In this document: piece after piece, positions 8,108-15,713 of the stretch
Layout of the letters: each line of letters opens with the position of its first letter
Position numbering within the stretch: the stretch's first letter is position 1
The notes under the pieces: generated by a model
Told to the model about the DNA's origin: nothing
What the model saw: the letters and a program-made list of their open reading frames with translations, nothing else
Databases searched by the model: none
Position numbers and translations under genes: made by a program
Source of the DNA: Bacteroidetes bacterium UBA5697
GTDB taxonomy: Bacteria > Bacteroidota > Bacteroidia > B-17B0 > Aurantibacillaceae
Direction of reading: 5' to 3'
Length of the DNA stretch: 16,741 bases
Assembly (NCBI GenBank): GCA_002420145.1
Contig: DIHL01000047.1
Span: forward strand, 1-16,741

Positions 8108-9151
8108 ATGTCATCTAAACATACATCAACGGTTATTGTTACTGGAGGCGCAGGATATATTGGCTCACACACTATCATTGAATTGTTGGAACAAACAAAT
8201 TACAATATCGTTTCGATAGATAATTTTTCAAATTCAAACCAAGATACTTTTGATCGAATTGAAGCAATAACTGGTAAGAAAGTTTTAAATTTAAATGTTG
8301 ATATCTGTAATTTAGAAGCATTAGAACTCGCTATTAGTAAAGTAAAAAATCCAATTGGGATTATTCATTTTGCAGCTTTTAAATCTGTCCCTCAATCTGT
8401 TCATGATCCATTATTATATTATCATAATAATTTAGGGTCTTTAATTAATATTTTAAAAATATGTCAGCAATTGCAAATTGCTAATTTTATTTTTTCGTCT
8501 TCTTGTTCTGTATACGGAAATGTTGAAAAACTTCCCGTAACCGAAAATACTCCTTTTCAAAAAGCAGAATCGCCTTATGCAAATACAAAGCAAATGGGAG
8601 AAGAAATTGTAGCAAACTATACTAAAAGTGAAGCTAATTTCAAATCGGTATTGTTAAGATATTTTAATCCTGTTGGCGCACATCCAACTGGGCTTAATGG
8701 AGAATATCCTAGAAGTAAACCAGATAATTTAGTGCCTTATATTACTCAAACTGCTGCTGGTATTTTACAAAAACTAACCGTGTTTGGTGGTGATTATGAT
8801 ACAAGAGATGGTTCATGTATTAGAGATTACATCCATGTAAGCGATATTGCAGATGCGCATGTGAAAGCTTTAAATTATTTGATTGAGAATAAACAAAAAG
8901 AAGCTACTTCTATTTTTAATTTAGGAACTGGAAATGGAGTCAGTGTTTTGGAAGCCATTAAATCTTTTGAAAAAGTAAGCGAGCAAAAATTGAATTATGA
9001 AGTTGGCCCTCGTAGAGCAGGCGATGTCATAAATATTTATGCTAATAATGATTTAGTAAAAAAAGAATTAAATTGGAATCCAAAATATGATTTAGATGCC
9101 ATGATGTTAAGTGCTTGGAAATGGCAGTTGAATCTTGGAAAAGAGAATTAA
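8108..9151 (+). CDS. galE: UDP-glucose 4-epimerase (GalE)
   Basis: A 347-residue extended short-chain dehydrogenase that interconverts UDP-glucose and UDP-galactose (in some members also the N-acetyl forms) in the cytoplasm, using tightly bound NAD. The Rossmann motif GGAGYIG is at 13-19. Asp38 after the second strand (VSIDNFSNS) binds the adenosine ribose. The catalytic set is Ser132 in SSSCSVYG with Tyr157 and Lys161 in SPYANTK. RYFNPVGAHPTG (184-195) and RDGSCIRDYIHVSDIADAH (233-251) are GalE signatures. Length matches the family. An AAAGGAAAT stretch just before the ATG resembles a Shine-Dalgarno site, unusual in this phylum. The gene follows the GT4 gene by 12 bp and its stop shares TTAA with queG. 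The role is to supply galactose-type donors to the neighbouring glycosyltransferases. Confidence 0.97.
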   Translation: MSSKHTSTVIVTGGAGYIGSHTIIELLEQTNYNIVSIDNFSNSNQDTFDRIEAITGKKVLNLNVDICNLEALELAISKVKNPIGIIHFAAFKSVPQSVHDPLLYYHNNLGSLINILKICQQLQIANFIFSSSCSVYGNVEKLPVTENTPFQKAESPYANTKQMGEEIVANYTKSEANFKSVLLRYFNPVGAHPTGLNGEYPRSKPDNLVPYITQTAAGILQKLTVFGGDYDTRDGSCIRDYIHVSDIADAHVKALNYLIENKQKEATSIFNLGTGNGVSVLEAIKSFEKVSEQKLNYEVGPRRAGDVINIYANNDLVKKELNWNPKYDLDAMMLSAWKWQLNLGKEN

Positions 9152-10083
9152 ATTTTAATTGGTTTAATAAACTCTAAATTTCTTTTTAAACCTCTATACT
9201 TAGTTCGTTTCACGGCACTGTGTTTAAAAATGGTATTGAATGTTTCTTCTGTTAATTCGTGCCATTCATTATTATTTAAATTTAGTAAGCCTGTTTGATT
9301 AATAAATTCTGTTTCATGGTGAGGAGCACTAAATCTATTCCACGGACAAACATCTTGACATACATCACAACCAAATGCCCAGTTATCCATTTTGTTTTTA
9401 AATTCATTTGGAATAGCATCTTTTAATTCAATAGTTAGATAGCTAATGCATTTGCTTCCATCAACTATAAACGGCTCAACAATAGCACTGGTAGGACATG
9501 CATCAATACACTTAGTACAAGTGCCACAATAATCTTGTATTGGCCCATCGTACTCTAATTCTATATCAATAATTAGTTCAGCAATAAAGAAGAATGAGCC
9601 TTGCTGTTTATTAATCAAATTCGCATTCTTGCCAATCCAACCTAAGCCACTTTTTTTTGCCCATGCTTTATCTAACACTGGTGCGCTATCAACAAAGGCT
9701 CTGCCATTAACATCACCAATCTTTTCTTTTAATGTATTTAAAAACTCTTTTAGTTTTTCTTTAATTACCTCATGGTAATCTTTGCCATACGCATATTTCG
9801 AAATTTTTGGAGCTTCTGTGTTTTGTTTTTGTTCGGGATAATAATTGTATAAAAGCGATACAACGGATTTTGCATTATCTACTAAAAGAGTTGGATTTAA
9901 ACGCTTGTCGAAATGGTTTTCCATGTATTCCATTTTGCCATGCATACCATTTTTTAACCACGATTCTAACCTTGGCGCTTCTTCTTCTAAAAATTCTGCT
10001 TTGCTAATGCCACAAAAATCAAAACCTAATCGTTTTGCTTCTTGTTTAATAATGGATGAATATGAATGTTTATCTATAATCAA
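9148..10083 (-). CDS. queG: Epoxyqueuosine reductase (QueG), short form
   Basis: Cytoplasmic cobalamin- and iron-sulfur-dependent enzyme that reduces epoxyqueuosine to queuosine in the wobble position of GUN-anticodon tRNAs. The N-terminal cobalamin-binding domain holds GFDFCGISKAEFLEEEAPRL (20-39) and the catalytic Asp132 in FVDSAPVLDKAWA. A two-[4Fe-4S] ferredoxin module follows, with Cys186, 189, 192 and 196 (CGTCTKCIDACPT) plus Cys212, 239, 242 and 246 (CDVCQDVCPWN). At 311 residues it lacks the C-terminal HEAT-like extension of the longer E. coli type, as usual for Bacteroidota. TTG at 10081-10083 is the start: a stop lies four codons upstream and the next Met is residue 47, inside the conserved domain. 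It converges on galE with a 4-nt stop overlap and is unrelated to the glycan genes. Confidence 0.95.
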   Translation of the reverse strand: MIIDKHSYSSIIKQEAKRLGFDFCGISKAEFLEEEAPRLESWLKNGMHGKMEYMENHFDKRLNPTLLVDNAKSVVSLLYNYYPEQKQNTEAPKISKYAYGKDYHEVIKEKLKEFLNTLKEKIGDVNGRAFVDSAPVLDKAWAKKSGLGWIGKNANLINKQQGSFFFIAELIIDIELEYDGPIQDYCGTCTKCIDACPTSAIVEPFIVDGSKCISYLTIELKDAIPNEFKNKMDNWAFGCDVCQDVCPWNRFSAPHHETEFINQTGLLNLNNNEWHELTEETFNTIFKHSAVKRTKYRGLKRNLEFIKPIKI

Positions 10084-10090
10084 GGAAAAT

Positions 10091-10109
10091 ACTTAGTTGA
10101 TTTCTAAGT
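10091..10109. repeat. Small inverted repeat (6-bp stem, 7-nt loop)
   Basis: ACTTAG at 10091-10096 is complementary to CTAAGT at 10104-10109, around a 7-nt loop. It lies just upstream of the queG start on the minus strand, so it could be an operator or a short 5' leader hairpin. Given the AT-rich background it may also be chance. Confidence 0.35.
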
Positions 10110-10210
10110 TAGGAATTTATATGCTTAATAAAAAATAATGATTTTTAGATTTTTAAACCAATTCACCCTTCTAGCTTTTAATTATTTAACGATGTTGTTG
10201 CATAAATTGT

Positions 10211-10233
10211 ATAATAAATAGTTGTTTTATTAT
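10211..10233. repeat. AT-only inverted repeat (8-bp stem, 7-nt loop)
   Basis: ATAATAAA (10211-10218) pairs perfectly with TTTATTAT (10226-10233). It is midway between the divergent queG and AI-2E genes. It contains no G or C in the stem, so it would be a weak hairpin; an operator is possible but unsupported. Confidence 0.3.
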
Positions 10234-10310
10234 TCATTGTTTTGAGGTCTTAAATATTTGCATTAATTTAAATGAAAAATTCAACTAATTAATTTTCTCT
10301 AACACCTCTC

Positions 10311-11414
10311 ATGGATACAAAAACTGATTTTAAGGCTAATAAATATATTTTTCTAATTATCATACTTACTTTTGGATTACTTATTGTTTTTTCTTTAAGT
10401 GAATATTTTACAGCGTTTTTAGGAAGTGTATTGTTTTATGTATTATTTAAAAGCTGGATGGAAACTTTGGTTACTAAAAATAAATGGAAAAAAAGCGTGG
10501 CCGCCATTTTAATTATAATTGTCTCCTTTTTTATTATTTTATTACCAATCACATTGTTTTTTTCAATGGCTTATAATAAAGTGGTTCCTATTGCATCTAA
10601 TCCAAATACTTTTTTGCCATATGTTCACCAAGTAGACTCAACATTAAAACATAATTTTGATATAGAAATTTTAACGAATGAAAATATTGATGTTATAAAA
10701 TCAGCAAGCGCTCAAGTAGTTTCGGGGGCTTTAAACCAAGGGTTTGATTTTTTTTCATCCATAGTGATGATGTATTTCTTCTTGTACTTTATGCTTGTTA
10801 ATTTTAACAGAATGGAAGCTTTTATCATTTTTATTTTACCGTTTCAAAAAAATAAAATAGAAATGTTTGCCGAAGAATTGAAAGCTCAAACCTTTAGTAA
10901 TGCTATTGGAATTCCTTTAATTGCATTTGCTCAAGGCTTATTTGGATATATTATTTATTTAATTGCAGGCGTGCCTGATACTGGTTTTTGGGCCATATTA
11001 ACAGGTTTTGCCTCTGTTATTCCCATTGTTGGCGCAGGAATTATTTGGGTGCCAGTTTGTATTTATCTATTTTTTATTGGTGCCAATTGGCAAGGTGTTA
11101 TTGTTGCTTTATGGAGTATATTAATTATGGGCAGTATGGATAATGTGATTCGCTTTTTATTAGCAAAAAAAATGGCAGATGTCCATCCTGTAATTACTGT
11201 GTTGGGAATTATTATAGGATTAAAATATCTAGGGATTACTGGACTTATTTTTGGCCCGTTAATTATTTCTTACTTTATCATTTTATTGAAAATTTATTAT
11301 TCCGATTATCAAAATATTAGTGAAATGTCAAAAAGAAAAGAACCAATACTAGAAATAGGTTTGCCATTTATTTTTACTAAAAAATTTTCATCTAAAACGG
11401 AAGAAAAAAAATAA
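10311..11414 (+). CDS. AI-2E family transporter (PerM/YdiK-like permease)
   Basis: A 367-residue inner-membrane protein of the AI-2E transporter family (formerly UPF0118). Substrates in this broad family vary: autoinducer-2 export has been shown for few members, others act as ion antiporters, so no substrate is assigned. Two hydrophobic hairpins lie at 12-46 and 63-88, then a soluble loop (about 90-140). The C-terminal membrane half carries the family marks: PIVGAGIIWVPVCIYLF (238-254), the SMDNVIRFLLAKKM segment with Asp277-Asn278 (275-288), HPVITVLGIIIGLKYLGITG (292-311) and the GPLI loop (315-318). Length is normal. It stands alone, divergent from queG and convergent with ruvB across only 6 bp (CTTAAG). 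No clear promoter box was identified. Confidence 0.93.
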   Translation: MDTKTDFKANKYIFLIIILTFGLLIVFSLSEYFTAFLGSVLFYVLFKSWMETLVTKNKWKKSVAAILIIIVSFFIILLPITLFFSMAYNKVVPIASNPNTFLPYVHQVDSTLKHNFDIEILTNENIDVIKSASAQVVSGALNQGFDFFSSIVMMYFFLYFMLVNFNRMEAFIIFILPFQKNKIEMFAEELKAQTFSNAIGIPLIAFAQGLFGYIIYLIAGVPDTGFWAILTGFASVIPIVGAGIIWVPVCIYLFFIGANWQGVIVALWSILIMGSMDNVIRFLLAKKMADVHPVITVLGIIIGLKYLGITGLIFGPLIISYFIILLKIYYSDYQNISEMSKRKEPILEIGLPFIFTKKFSSKTEEKK

Positions 11415-11420
11415 CTTAAG

Positions 11421-12449
11421 CTAGTCTTCAAATAAACCACCCATTCGGCCTCTGTATGATTTTCCTAAATGTTTGTACGCTTTTTCAGTAGCTTCCCTTC
11501 CTCTTGGAGTTCTATTCATATAACCTTCTTGAATTAAGAATGGTTCATAAACTTCTTCAATTGTTCCTGATTCTTCTCCAACAGCTGTACTAATAGTTGT
11601 AATACCAACTGGTCCACCTTTAAATTTATCGATGATGGCAGATAAAATACGAATATCCATTTCATCTAATCCGTTTTTATCAACGTTTAAAGCTTTTAAA
11701 CCATAAGTGGCAATATCAATATTAATAGTACCATCGCCTTTTATTTGTGCAAAATCTCTTACGCGACGTAATAATGCATTTGCAATACGTGGCGTTCCTC
11801 TACTTCTACGGGCTATTTCATAGGCCGCTTCATCTGCAATCTCAACACCTAGTATATCTGAACTACGTTGAACTATTCCAGTTAATACTTTACTATCATA
11901 ATAATTTAAACGAGAGGTAATTCCAAAACGAGCACGTAATGGTGCCGTTAATAAACCGCTGCGAGTTGTAGCTCCAACTAATGTAAATGGATTTAATTTG
12001 ATTTGAACCGTTCTTGCATTTGGTCCACTATCAATCATGATATCAATTTTGTAATCCTCCATAGCAGAATATAAGTATTCTTCTACAATTGGACTTAAAC
12101 GATGAATTTCATCCACAAATAATACATCAAATGGTTCTAAGTTAGTTAGCAAACCTGCTAAATCACCTGGTTTATCTAATACTGGACCGCTGGTGACTCT
12201 TAAATTAACTCCTAAATCATTTGAAATAATATGTGCTAAAGTTGTTTTTCCTAAGCCTGGAGGGCCGTGCAGTAAAACATGGTCTAAAGCTTCTTCACGC
12301 TGTTTAGCCGCTTGAACAAATACACGTAAATTATCAACAACAGATTCTTGCCCACTAAAGTCGTTAAACTCAACGGGGCGTAAAGCTTTTTCGTAGTCTT
12401 TATCTGTATTAGATAACTTGTCGTTATTAGCGTCTAAATTCTCGTTCAT
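11421..12449 (-). CDS. ruvB: Holliday junction branch-migration ATPase RuvB
   Basis: Complete 342-residue AAA+ motor that, as hexameric rings docked on RuvA, drives branch migration of Holliday junctions in recombination repair. Walker A GPPGLGKTT is at 62-70, Walker B DEIH at 113-116, sensor 1 in LVGATTR (157-163), and the arginine-finger region in APLRARFG (169-176). The C-terminal winged-helix DNA-binding domain includes GGPVGITTIS and the PRGR turn near the end. A 20-residue hydrophilic N-terminal extension rich in Asn and Asp precedes the conserved LRPVEFNDFSGQ start. No ruvA or ruvC is adjacent, as is common in Bacteroidota. A TAAATTTG box lies 13 nt upstream of the ATG. The gene is convergent with the AI-2E gene and 64 bp downstream of the beta-barrel gene on the same strand. 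Confidence 0.98.
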   Translation of the reverse strand: MNENLDANNDKLSNTDKDYEKALRPVEFNDFSGQESVVDNLRVFVQAAKQREEALDHVLLHGPPGLGKTTLAHIISNDLGVNLRVTSGPVLDKPGDLAGLLTNLEPFDVLFVDEIHRLSPIVEEYLYSAMEDYKIDIMIDSGPNARTVQIKLNPFTLVGATTRSGLLTAPLRARFGITSRLNYYDSKVLTGIVQRSSDILGVEIADEAAYEIARRSRGTPRIANALLRRVRDFAQIKGDGTINIDIATYGLKALNVDKNGLDEMDIRILSAIIDKFKGGPVGITTISTAVGEESGTIEEVYEPFLIQEGYMNRTPRGREATEKAYKHLGKSYRGRMGGLFED

Positions 12450-12462
12450 TAATGTAAAAGTA

Positions 12463-12470
12463 CAAATTTA
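12463..12470 (-). promoter_or_regulatory. Candidate ruvB promoter -7 box (TAAATTTG)
   Basis: On the minus strand this reads TAAATTTG, a perfect match to the Bacteroidota -7 consensus TAnnTTTG. It ends 13 nt before the ruvB ATG, implying a leader of about 10 nt. No convincing TTTG/TTG -33 element is found at the expected spacing, so support rests on the -7 box and position. Confidence 0.55.
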
Positions 12471-12483
12471 AAATATAGACTAC

Positions 12484-12500
12484 TGCTATAATTTGTAGCA
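12484..12500 (-). terminator. Weak hairpin after the beta-barrel gene, possible terminator
   Basis: TGCTA (12484-12488) and TAGCA (12496-12500) form a 5-bp stem with a 7-nt loop between the stop of the minus-strand beta-barrel gene and the ruvB promoter box. On the minus strand it is followed only loosely by T residues. Position suits a terminator; the stem is short, so confidence is low. Confidence 0.25.
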
Positions 12501-12513
12501 TTTTAAATTATGA

Positions 12514-13182
12514 TTACCAGTAGGCTGGACCATACTTTTTAGTAATCTTAGATTTAGGGGCGATTGAATAAAATATTTGATCGAACCAGATTAATAGTTT
12601 AGGAGCAAGCACAAATGAATTTAATTTTTCGCCAACATATTTAGTGTTTTTCAAAGCAAGTCTTGCACAAACATCCATTCCTAAGCCGCACCATTTTGTA
12701 ATTTTAAATTGAACTGTAATGCCAGGCTCATAAAACAAAAGAAAACGCTGCTTAGTTTTAATTGTTTTTTCTCCATCGTGATATTGCGTCCAATACAAAC
12801 CTGTTCCTACCTGAATAGGGACACTTAATTGCCAACGTTTTGTTTTATGAAAAACAAAATCGGCATAATAACATACATAACCAAATTTCAAAAATTCATC
12901 CGTGGTAATAAGTTTACCATAATCATCTGTGATTATTTTTTTGTCGCTTACTTTAGCATCTAACCAACTATACCCAATGCCTACTCGAAGTTTTCTCCTG
13001 AAGCTTAAGCCTAATCTAACGCCACTTACTTTTGTTGCATTATTATTTAAAAAAGAATAACGAGATTCTAAACGTGCATCAATACTTGGTCGAGAACGAA
13101 GAAATACCTTAAACGTATCTAAGAATTGCCCTTTTATTGAAAGGGAAATAGTAGTGAATAGGATAATTGCGAAAATTCTCAC
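12514..13182 (-). CDS. Putative small outer-membrane beta-barrel protein
   Basis: A 222-residue protein of unknown function with a signal peptide (hydrophobic 3-16, likely cleavage after SIKG at 18). The mature part is made of alternating amphipathic strands rich in Tyr, Phe and Trp, such as VRLGLSFRRKLRVGIGYSWL (55-74) and YYADFVFHK (105-113), and it ends in an aromatic residue (GPAYW). These are signs of an outer-membrane beta-barrel recognised by BAM; the size would suit about eight strands. No catalytic motif is seen. The start is GTG: no ATG is available upstream in frame before the promoter box, and the signal peptide begins immediately. A TATTTTTG promoter box ends 4 nt before this GTG, so the mRNA may be leaderless. 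It diverges from recG and precedes ruvB on the same strand. It could be a porin-like or envelope-stability protein; function is not assignable. Confidence 0.75.
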   Translation of the reverse strand: MRIFAIILFTTISLSIKGQFLDTFKVFLRSRPSIDARLESRYSFLNNNATKVSGVRLGLSFRRKLRVGIGYSWLDAKVSDKKIITDDYGKLITTDEFLKFGYVCYYADFVFHKTKRWQLSVPIQVGTGLYWTQYHDGEKTIKTKQRFLLFYEPGITVQFKITKWCGLGMDVCARLALKNTKYVGEKLNSFVLAPKLLIWFDQIFYSIAPKSKITKKYGPAYW

Positions 13183-13186
13183 AATA

Positions 13187-13194
13187 CAAAAATA
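13187..13194 (-). promoter_or_regulatory. Promoter -7 box (TATTTTTG) for the beta-barrel gene
   Basis: The minus strand reads TATTTTTG, a perfect TAnnTTTG match, with TTTA (one mismatch to TTTG) 18 nt upstream at 13213-13216. The box ends 4 nt before the GTG codon, placing transcription start at or next to the start codon. Confidence 0.6.
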
Positions 13195-13230
13195 AACGAG
13201 AATGATTGTTTATAAATTGATAGTTCAAAA

Positions 13231-13261
13231 TTGTATTAACAGAGTATGTGTAGTAATTTTG
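13231..13261 (+). promoter_or_regulatory. recG promoter (TTG-N20-TAATTTTG)
   Basis: TTG at 13231-13233 is followed after 20 nt by TAATTTTG at 13254-13261, a perfect TAnnTTTG -7 box. It ends 5 nt before the ATG at 13267. Transcription would begin within a few bases of that ATG, which excludes the upstream ATG at 13246 and points to a leaderless or nearly leaderless recG mRNA. Confidence 0.55.
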
Positions 13262-13266
13262 CTAAA

Positions 13267-15375
13267 ATGACACCTTCTTTTATAGATACTCCTATTGGAT
13301 ACCTTAAAGGTATTGGTCCGCAACGTGCGGAAGTATTGCAAAAAGAATTATTTATTTTTACCTATAAAGATTTAATTACCCATTATCCTTTTAGATATGT
13401 TGATAGAACTCAATTTCACAGTGTTAGAGAAGTGACTGAGGATTCTGTCTATTATCAATTACGTGGTCATATTGTTGAAATTGATTTTGTTGGAGAAAAA
13501 CGTACCAAACGATTAGTAGCTAAATTTAGAGATAGTTCAGGAATTATAGAATTAGTTTGGTTTCAAGGTGCTAAATGGATGGCAGAGAAATTGAAATCGA
13601 ATACAGAATATATTGTTTACGGAAAAGCCACTTCTTTTATGGGACGTTTTAATATGGCGCATCCCGAAGTAAATATTGTTACTCCAGAATTATTAGCTAA
13701 TCAATCTTCTTTTCAATCCGTTTATAATAGCACTGAAAAATTAAAATTTAGAAATTTAGATAGTGATGGGTTACGAAAATGTTTACGGATATTGACGCTT
13801 CAATTAAATGAACATAATATTCAAGAGAGTTTAACTAAAACGGTTATTCAGGATTTTAATTTACTCTCCAAGCTTGAAGCCTTAAAGCAAATTCATTTTC
13901 CGGATTCAAAAGTATTATTAGAACGTGCAAAATTTAGATTGAAATTTGAAGAATTGTTCTTTGTTCAATTGCGCTTACTAAGAAGTAATTTAATTCGTCA
14001 CCAGGTTACTCAGGGTTTTGTTTTTGGAAAAGTAGGTGATGTGTTTAATAATTTTTATAATCATCATTTGCCATTTCAATTAACCAATGCTCAAAAACGA
14101 GTGGTAAAAGAAATTAGAGTAGATATGGGCTCAGGTAAACAAATGAGCAGATTAGTGCAAGGAGACGTGGGAAGTGGAAAAACCTTAGTGGCTTTATTAA
14201 GTATGTTGTTGGCAATTGATAATGGTTTTCAAGCCTGTTTAATGGCGCCTACCGAAATTTTAGCGAAGCAACATTTTGCTACTATTTCAGAATTAGTAGA
14301 ACCTTTAGGTTTACAAGTTGCTTTATTAACTGGTTCTTCAAAAACAAAGGCACGTAGAGAGTTGCATCAAAATTTAGAATCGGGTGTTATCAATATTTTA
14401 ATAGGCACACACGCTTTAATTGAAGATGTGGTGGTTTTTAAAAATTTAGGCTTAGTGGTGATTGATGAGCAACATCGTTTTGGTGTAGCTCAAAGAGGTA
14501 AGATGCATAAAAAAAATACACAGCCTCCACATGTGTTAATTATGACAGCTACTCCAATTCCTCGAACATTAGCCATGACTTTGTATGGCGATTTAGATAC
14601 ATCGGTTATTGATGAATTGCCTCCAGGTCGTAAACCAATTACTACGATGCATTTTATGGAAAGTCAGCGTTTGCGATTAATTGGTTTTATGAAAGAGCAA
14701 ATTGCATTAGGCAGACAGGTATATGTAGTATATCCATTAATTCAAGAAAGTGAAAAAATGGATTATCAAAATTTAGAAAGAGGTTATGATGCTTTATTAC
14801 ATGATTTTCAACCTCCGCAGTATCAAATTAGTATTGTACATGGGAAACTAACAGCCCAACAAAAAGAATTTGAAATGCAACGTTTTATAAAGCACGAAAC
14901 TCAAATTATGGTGGCAACAACGGTTATTGAAGTTGGAGTTAATATTCCGAATGCATCAGTCATGGTGATTGAAAGTGCAGAACGTTTTGGTTTATCTCAA
15001 TTACATCAGTTAAGAGGAAGGGTAGGACGAGGTGCAGATAAATCCTATTGTGTGTTAATGACCTCTTATAAATTAGGAGCCGATAGTAAATTACGAATGG
15101 AAACGATGGTAAGAACGAATGATGGTTTTGAAATTAGTGAGGTAGATTTGAAATTGCGTGGACCTGGAGACCTTGATGGAACTCAACAAAGCGGCGTGAT
15201 GGATTTGAAAATAGCTGATTTAGCTCAAGATGGACAAATATTGTCTCTAGCGCGCTCATCAGCACAGGCTATTTTAAATGAAGATCCTAATTTATCTAGT
15301 CAAGAGAACCAATTATTGATTCAACAGCTACAATACCAAGGTAAAACAAGGTCGTCTTGGAGCAAGATTGGGTAA
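13267..15375 (+). CDS. recG: ATP-dependent DNA helicase RecG
   Basis: Complete superfamily-2 helicase that reverses stalled replication forks and migrates branched DNA. From the chosen ATG it has 702 residues. The N-terminal wedge domain starts with FIDTPIGYLKGIGPQRA, and an OB-fold segment around residues 60-120 (YQLRGHIVEIDF) binds the junction. The helicase core holds Walker A GDVGSGKT (299-306), the PTEILAKQH motif Ia, the DEQH box (400-403), TATPIPRT (427-434), and the C-terminal QLRGRVGRG arginine-finger motif VI. The TRG-like region with DLKLRGPGDLDGTQQSG completes it. An ATG 7 codons upstream (13246) extends the frame, but those residues (CSNFAK) lack family resemblance and lie over the promoter box. 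The gene diverges from the beta-barrel gene; a promoter for the next unit begins right after its stop. Confidence 0.97.
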   Translation: MTPSFIDTPIGYLKGIGPQRAEVLQKELFIFTYKDLITHYPFRYVDRTQFHSVREVTEDSVYYQLRGHIVEIDFVGEKRTKRLVAKFRDSSGIIELVWFQGAKWMAEKLKSNTEYIVYGKATSFMGRFNMAHPEVNIVTPELLANQSSFQSVYNSTEKLKFRNLDSDGLRKCLRILTLQLNEHNIQESLTKTVIQDFNLLSKLEALKQIHFPDSKVLLERAKFRLKFEELFFVQLRLLRSNLIRHQVTQGFVFGKVGDVFNNFYNHHLPFQLTNAQKRVVKEIRVDMGSGKQMSRLVQGDVGSGKTLVALLSMLLAIDNGFQACLMAPTEILAKQHFATISELVEPLGLQVALLTGSSKTKARRELHQNLESGVINILIGTHALIEDVVVFKNLGLVVIDEQHRFGVAQRGKMHKKNTQPPHVLIMTATPIPRTLAMTLYGDLDTSVIDELPPGRKPITTMHFMESQRLRLIGFMKEQIALGRQVYVVYPLIQESEKMDYQNLERGYDALLHDFQPPQYQISIVHGKLTAQQKEFEMQRFIKHETQIMVATTVIEVGVNIPNASVMVIESAERFGLSQLHQLRGRVGRGADKSYCVLMTSYKLGADSKLRMETMVRTNDGFEISEVDLKLRGPGDLDGTQQSGVMDLKIADLAQDGQILSLARSSAQAILNEDPNLSSQENQLLIQQLQYQGKTRSSWSKIG

Positions 15376-15406
15376 TTTGTTTATATCAAAAAAAGCATTA
15401 TTTTTG
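15376..15406 (+). promoter_or_regulatory. Perfect Bacteroidota promoter (TTTG-N19-TATTTTTG)
   Basis: TTTG (15376-15379) begins at the first base after the recG stop. After exactly 19 nt comes TATTTTTG (15399-15406). Both elements match the Bacteroidota housekeeping-sigma consensus without mismatch. The predicted start near 15410 leaves a leader of about 16 nt to the ATG at 15427. The -7 box is overlapped by an inverted repeat that could act as an operator. Confidence 0.75.
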
Positions 15407-15411
15407 ATATA
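15382..15411. repeat. 11-bp perfect inverted repeat overlapping the promoter
   Basis: TATATCAAAAA (15382-15392) and TTTTTGATATA (15401-15411) are exact reverse complements around the 8-nt loop AAGCATTA. The right arm covers most of the -7 box. It could be a regulator binding site, or a hairpin ending recG transcription, but no T-tract follows it on either strand, so a classical intrinsic terminator is less likely. The core ATCAAAAA recurs as a direct copy at 15418-15425. Confidence 0.65.
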
Positions 15412-15426
15412 GCTAAAATCAAAAAA

Positions 15427-15708
15427 ATGAAGACCGTTGTTTTTATTTACATTTTCACTTTTGCTTGCTTATTTAAAATGCATGCAACGCAACCGCAACC
15501 TAAGGTTCAACAACAACCAAAGGACTGTGTAAAGCATCCGCAAATTGTGAAACCACAACCGACTGAAAAACCAAAGCCAGTTGCTGAAAAAGTTGTGAAA
15601 GCTGTGTCTACACCTCGTGGAAATACATCTATCCCTCATTTTAGTGTATTAAACTTTATCAATTTCTTTTATACAAAAGATACTTTAGATAATTTACATG
15701 TGATGTAA
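15427..15708 (+). CDS. Small secreted Pro/Gln/Lys-rich protein, unknown function
   Basis: A 93-residue protein not recognised as any known family. Residues 4-17 form a hydrophobic signal peptide with probable cleavage after KMHA (about 21). The mature N-terminal half (22-60) is low-complexity and rich in Pro, Gln, Lys and Val (PQPKVQQQPK, KPQPTEKPKPV), likely extended and flexible. Its single Cys (34, DCVKHP) lies within this part. The C-terminal third (65-93) looks more ordered and contains HFSVLNFINFFYTKDTLDNL. There is no lipobox or T9SS C-terminal domain. It is the first gene of a two-gene unit, with a perfect promoter upstream and only 5 bp to the next start, so the two proteins probably act together outside the cytoplasm. 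It could be a linker or spacer, or a substrate or inhibitor of the neighbouring protein; none of these is shown. Confidence 0.7.
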   Translation: MKTVVFIYIFTFACLFKMHATQPQPKVQQQPKDCVKHPQIVKPQPTEKPKPVAEKVVKAVSTPRGNTSIPHFSVLNFINFFYTKDTLDNLHVM

Positions 15709-15713
15709 TTATC

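Larger units (their letters stand above)
10084..10310. other. AT-rich intergenic region between divergent queG and permease genes
   Basis: A 227-bp non-coding stretch separating two divergent genes, so it should hold both promoters. No perfect TAnnTTTG box was found on either strand. Near misses towards the + strand gene are AATATTTG at 10253-10260 and a TAATTTTC shortly before the ATG. Two small inverted repeats are listed separately. No ORF or RNA gene is evident. Confidence 0.5.

Noticed and set aside
9807..10096. Two plus-strand ORFs (9807-10007 and 9845-10096) opposite queG
   Set aside because: Both are antisense to the conserved QueG N-terminus and show no recognisable protein features.
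13246..13266. Upstream ATG giving recG seven extra residues
   Set aside because: The TAATTTTG promoter box lies within this stretch and the RecG-like sequence begins at the ATG at 13267; kept only as an alternative.
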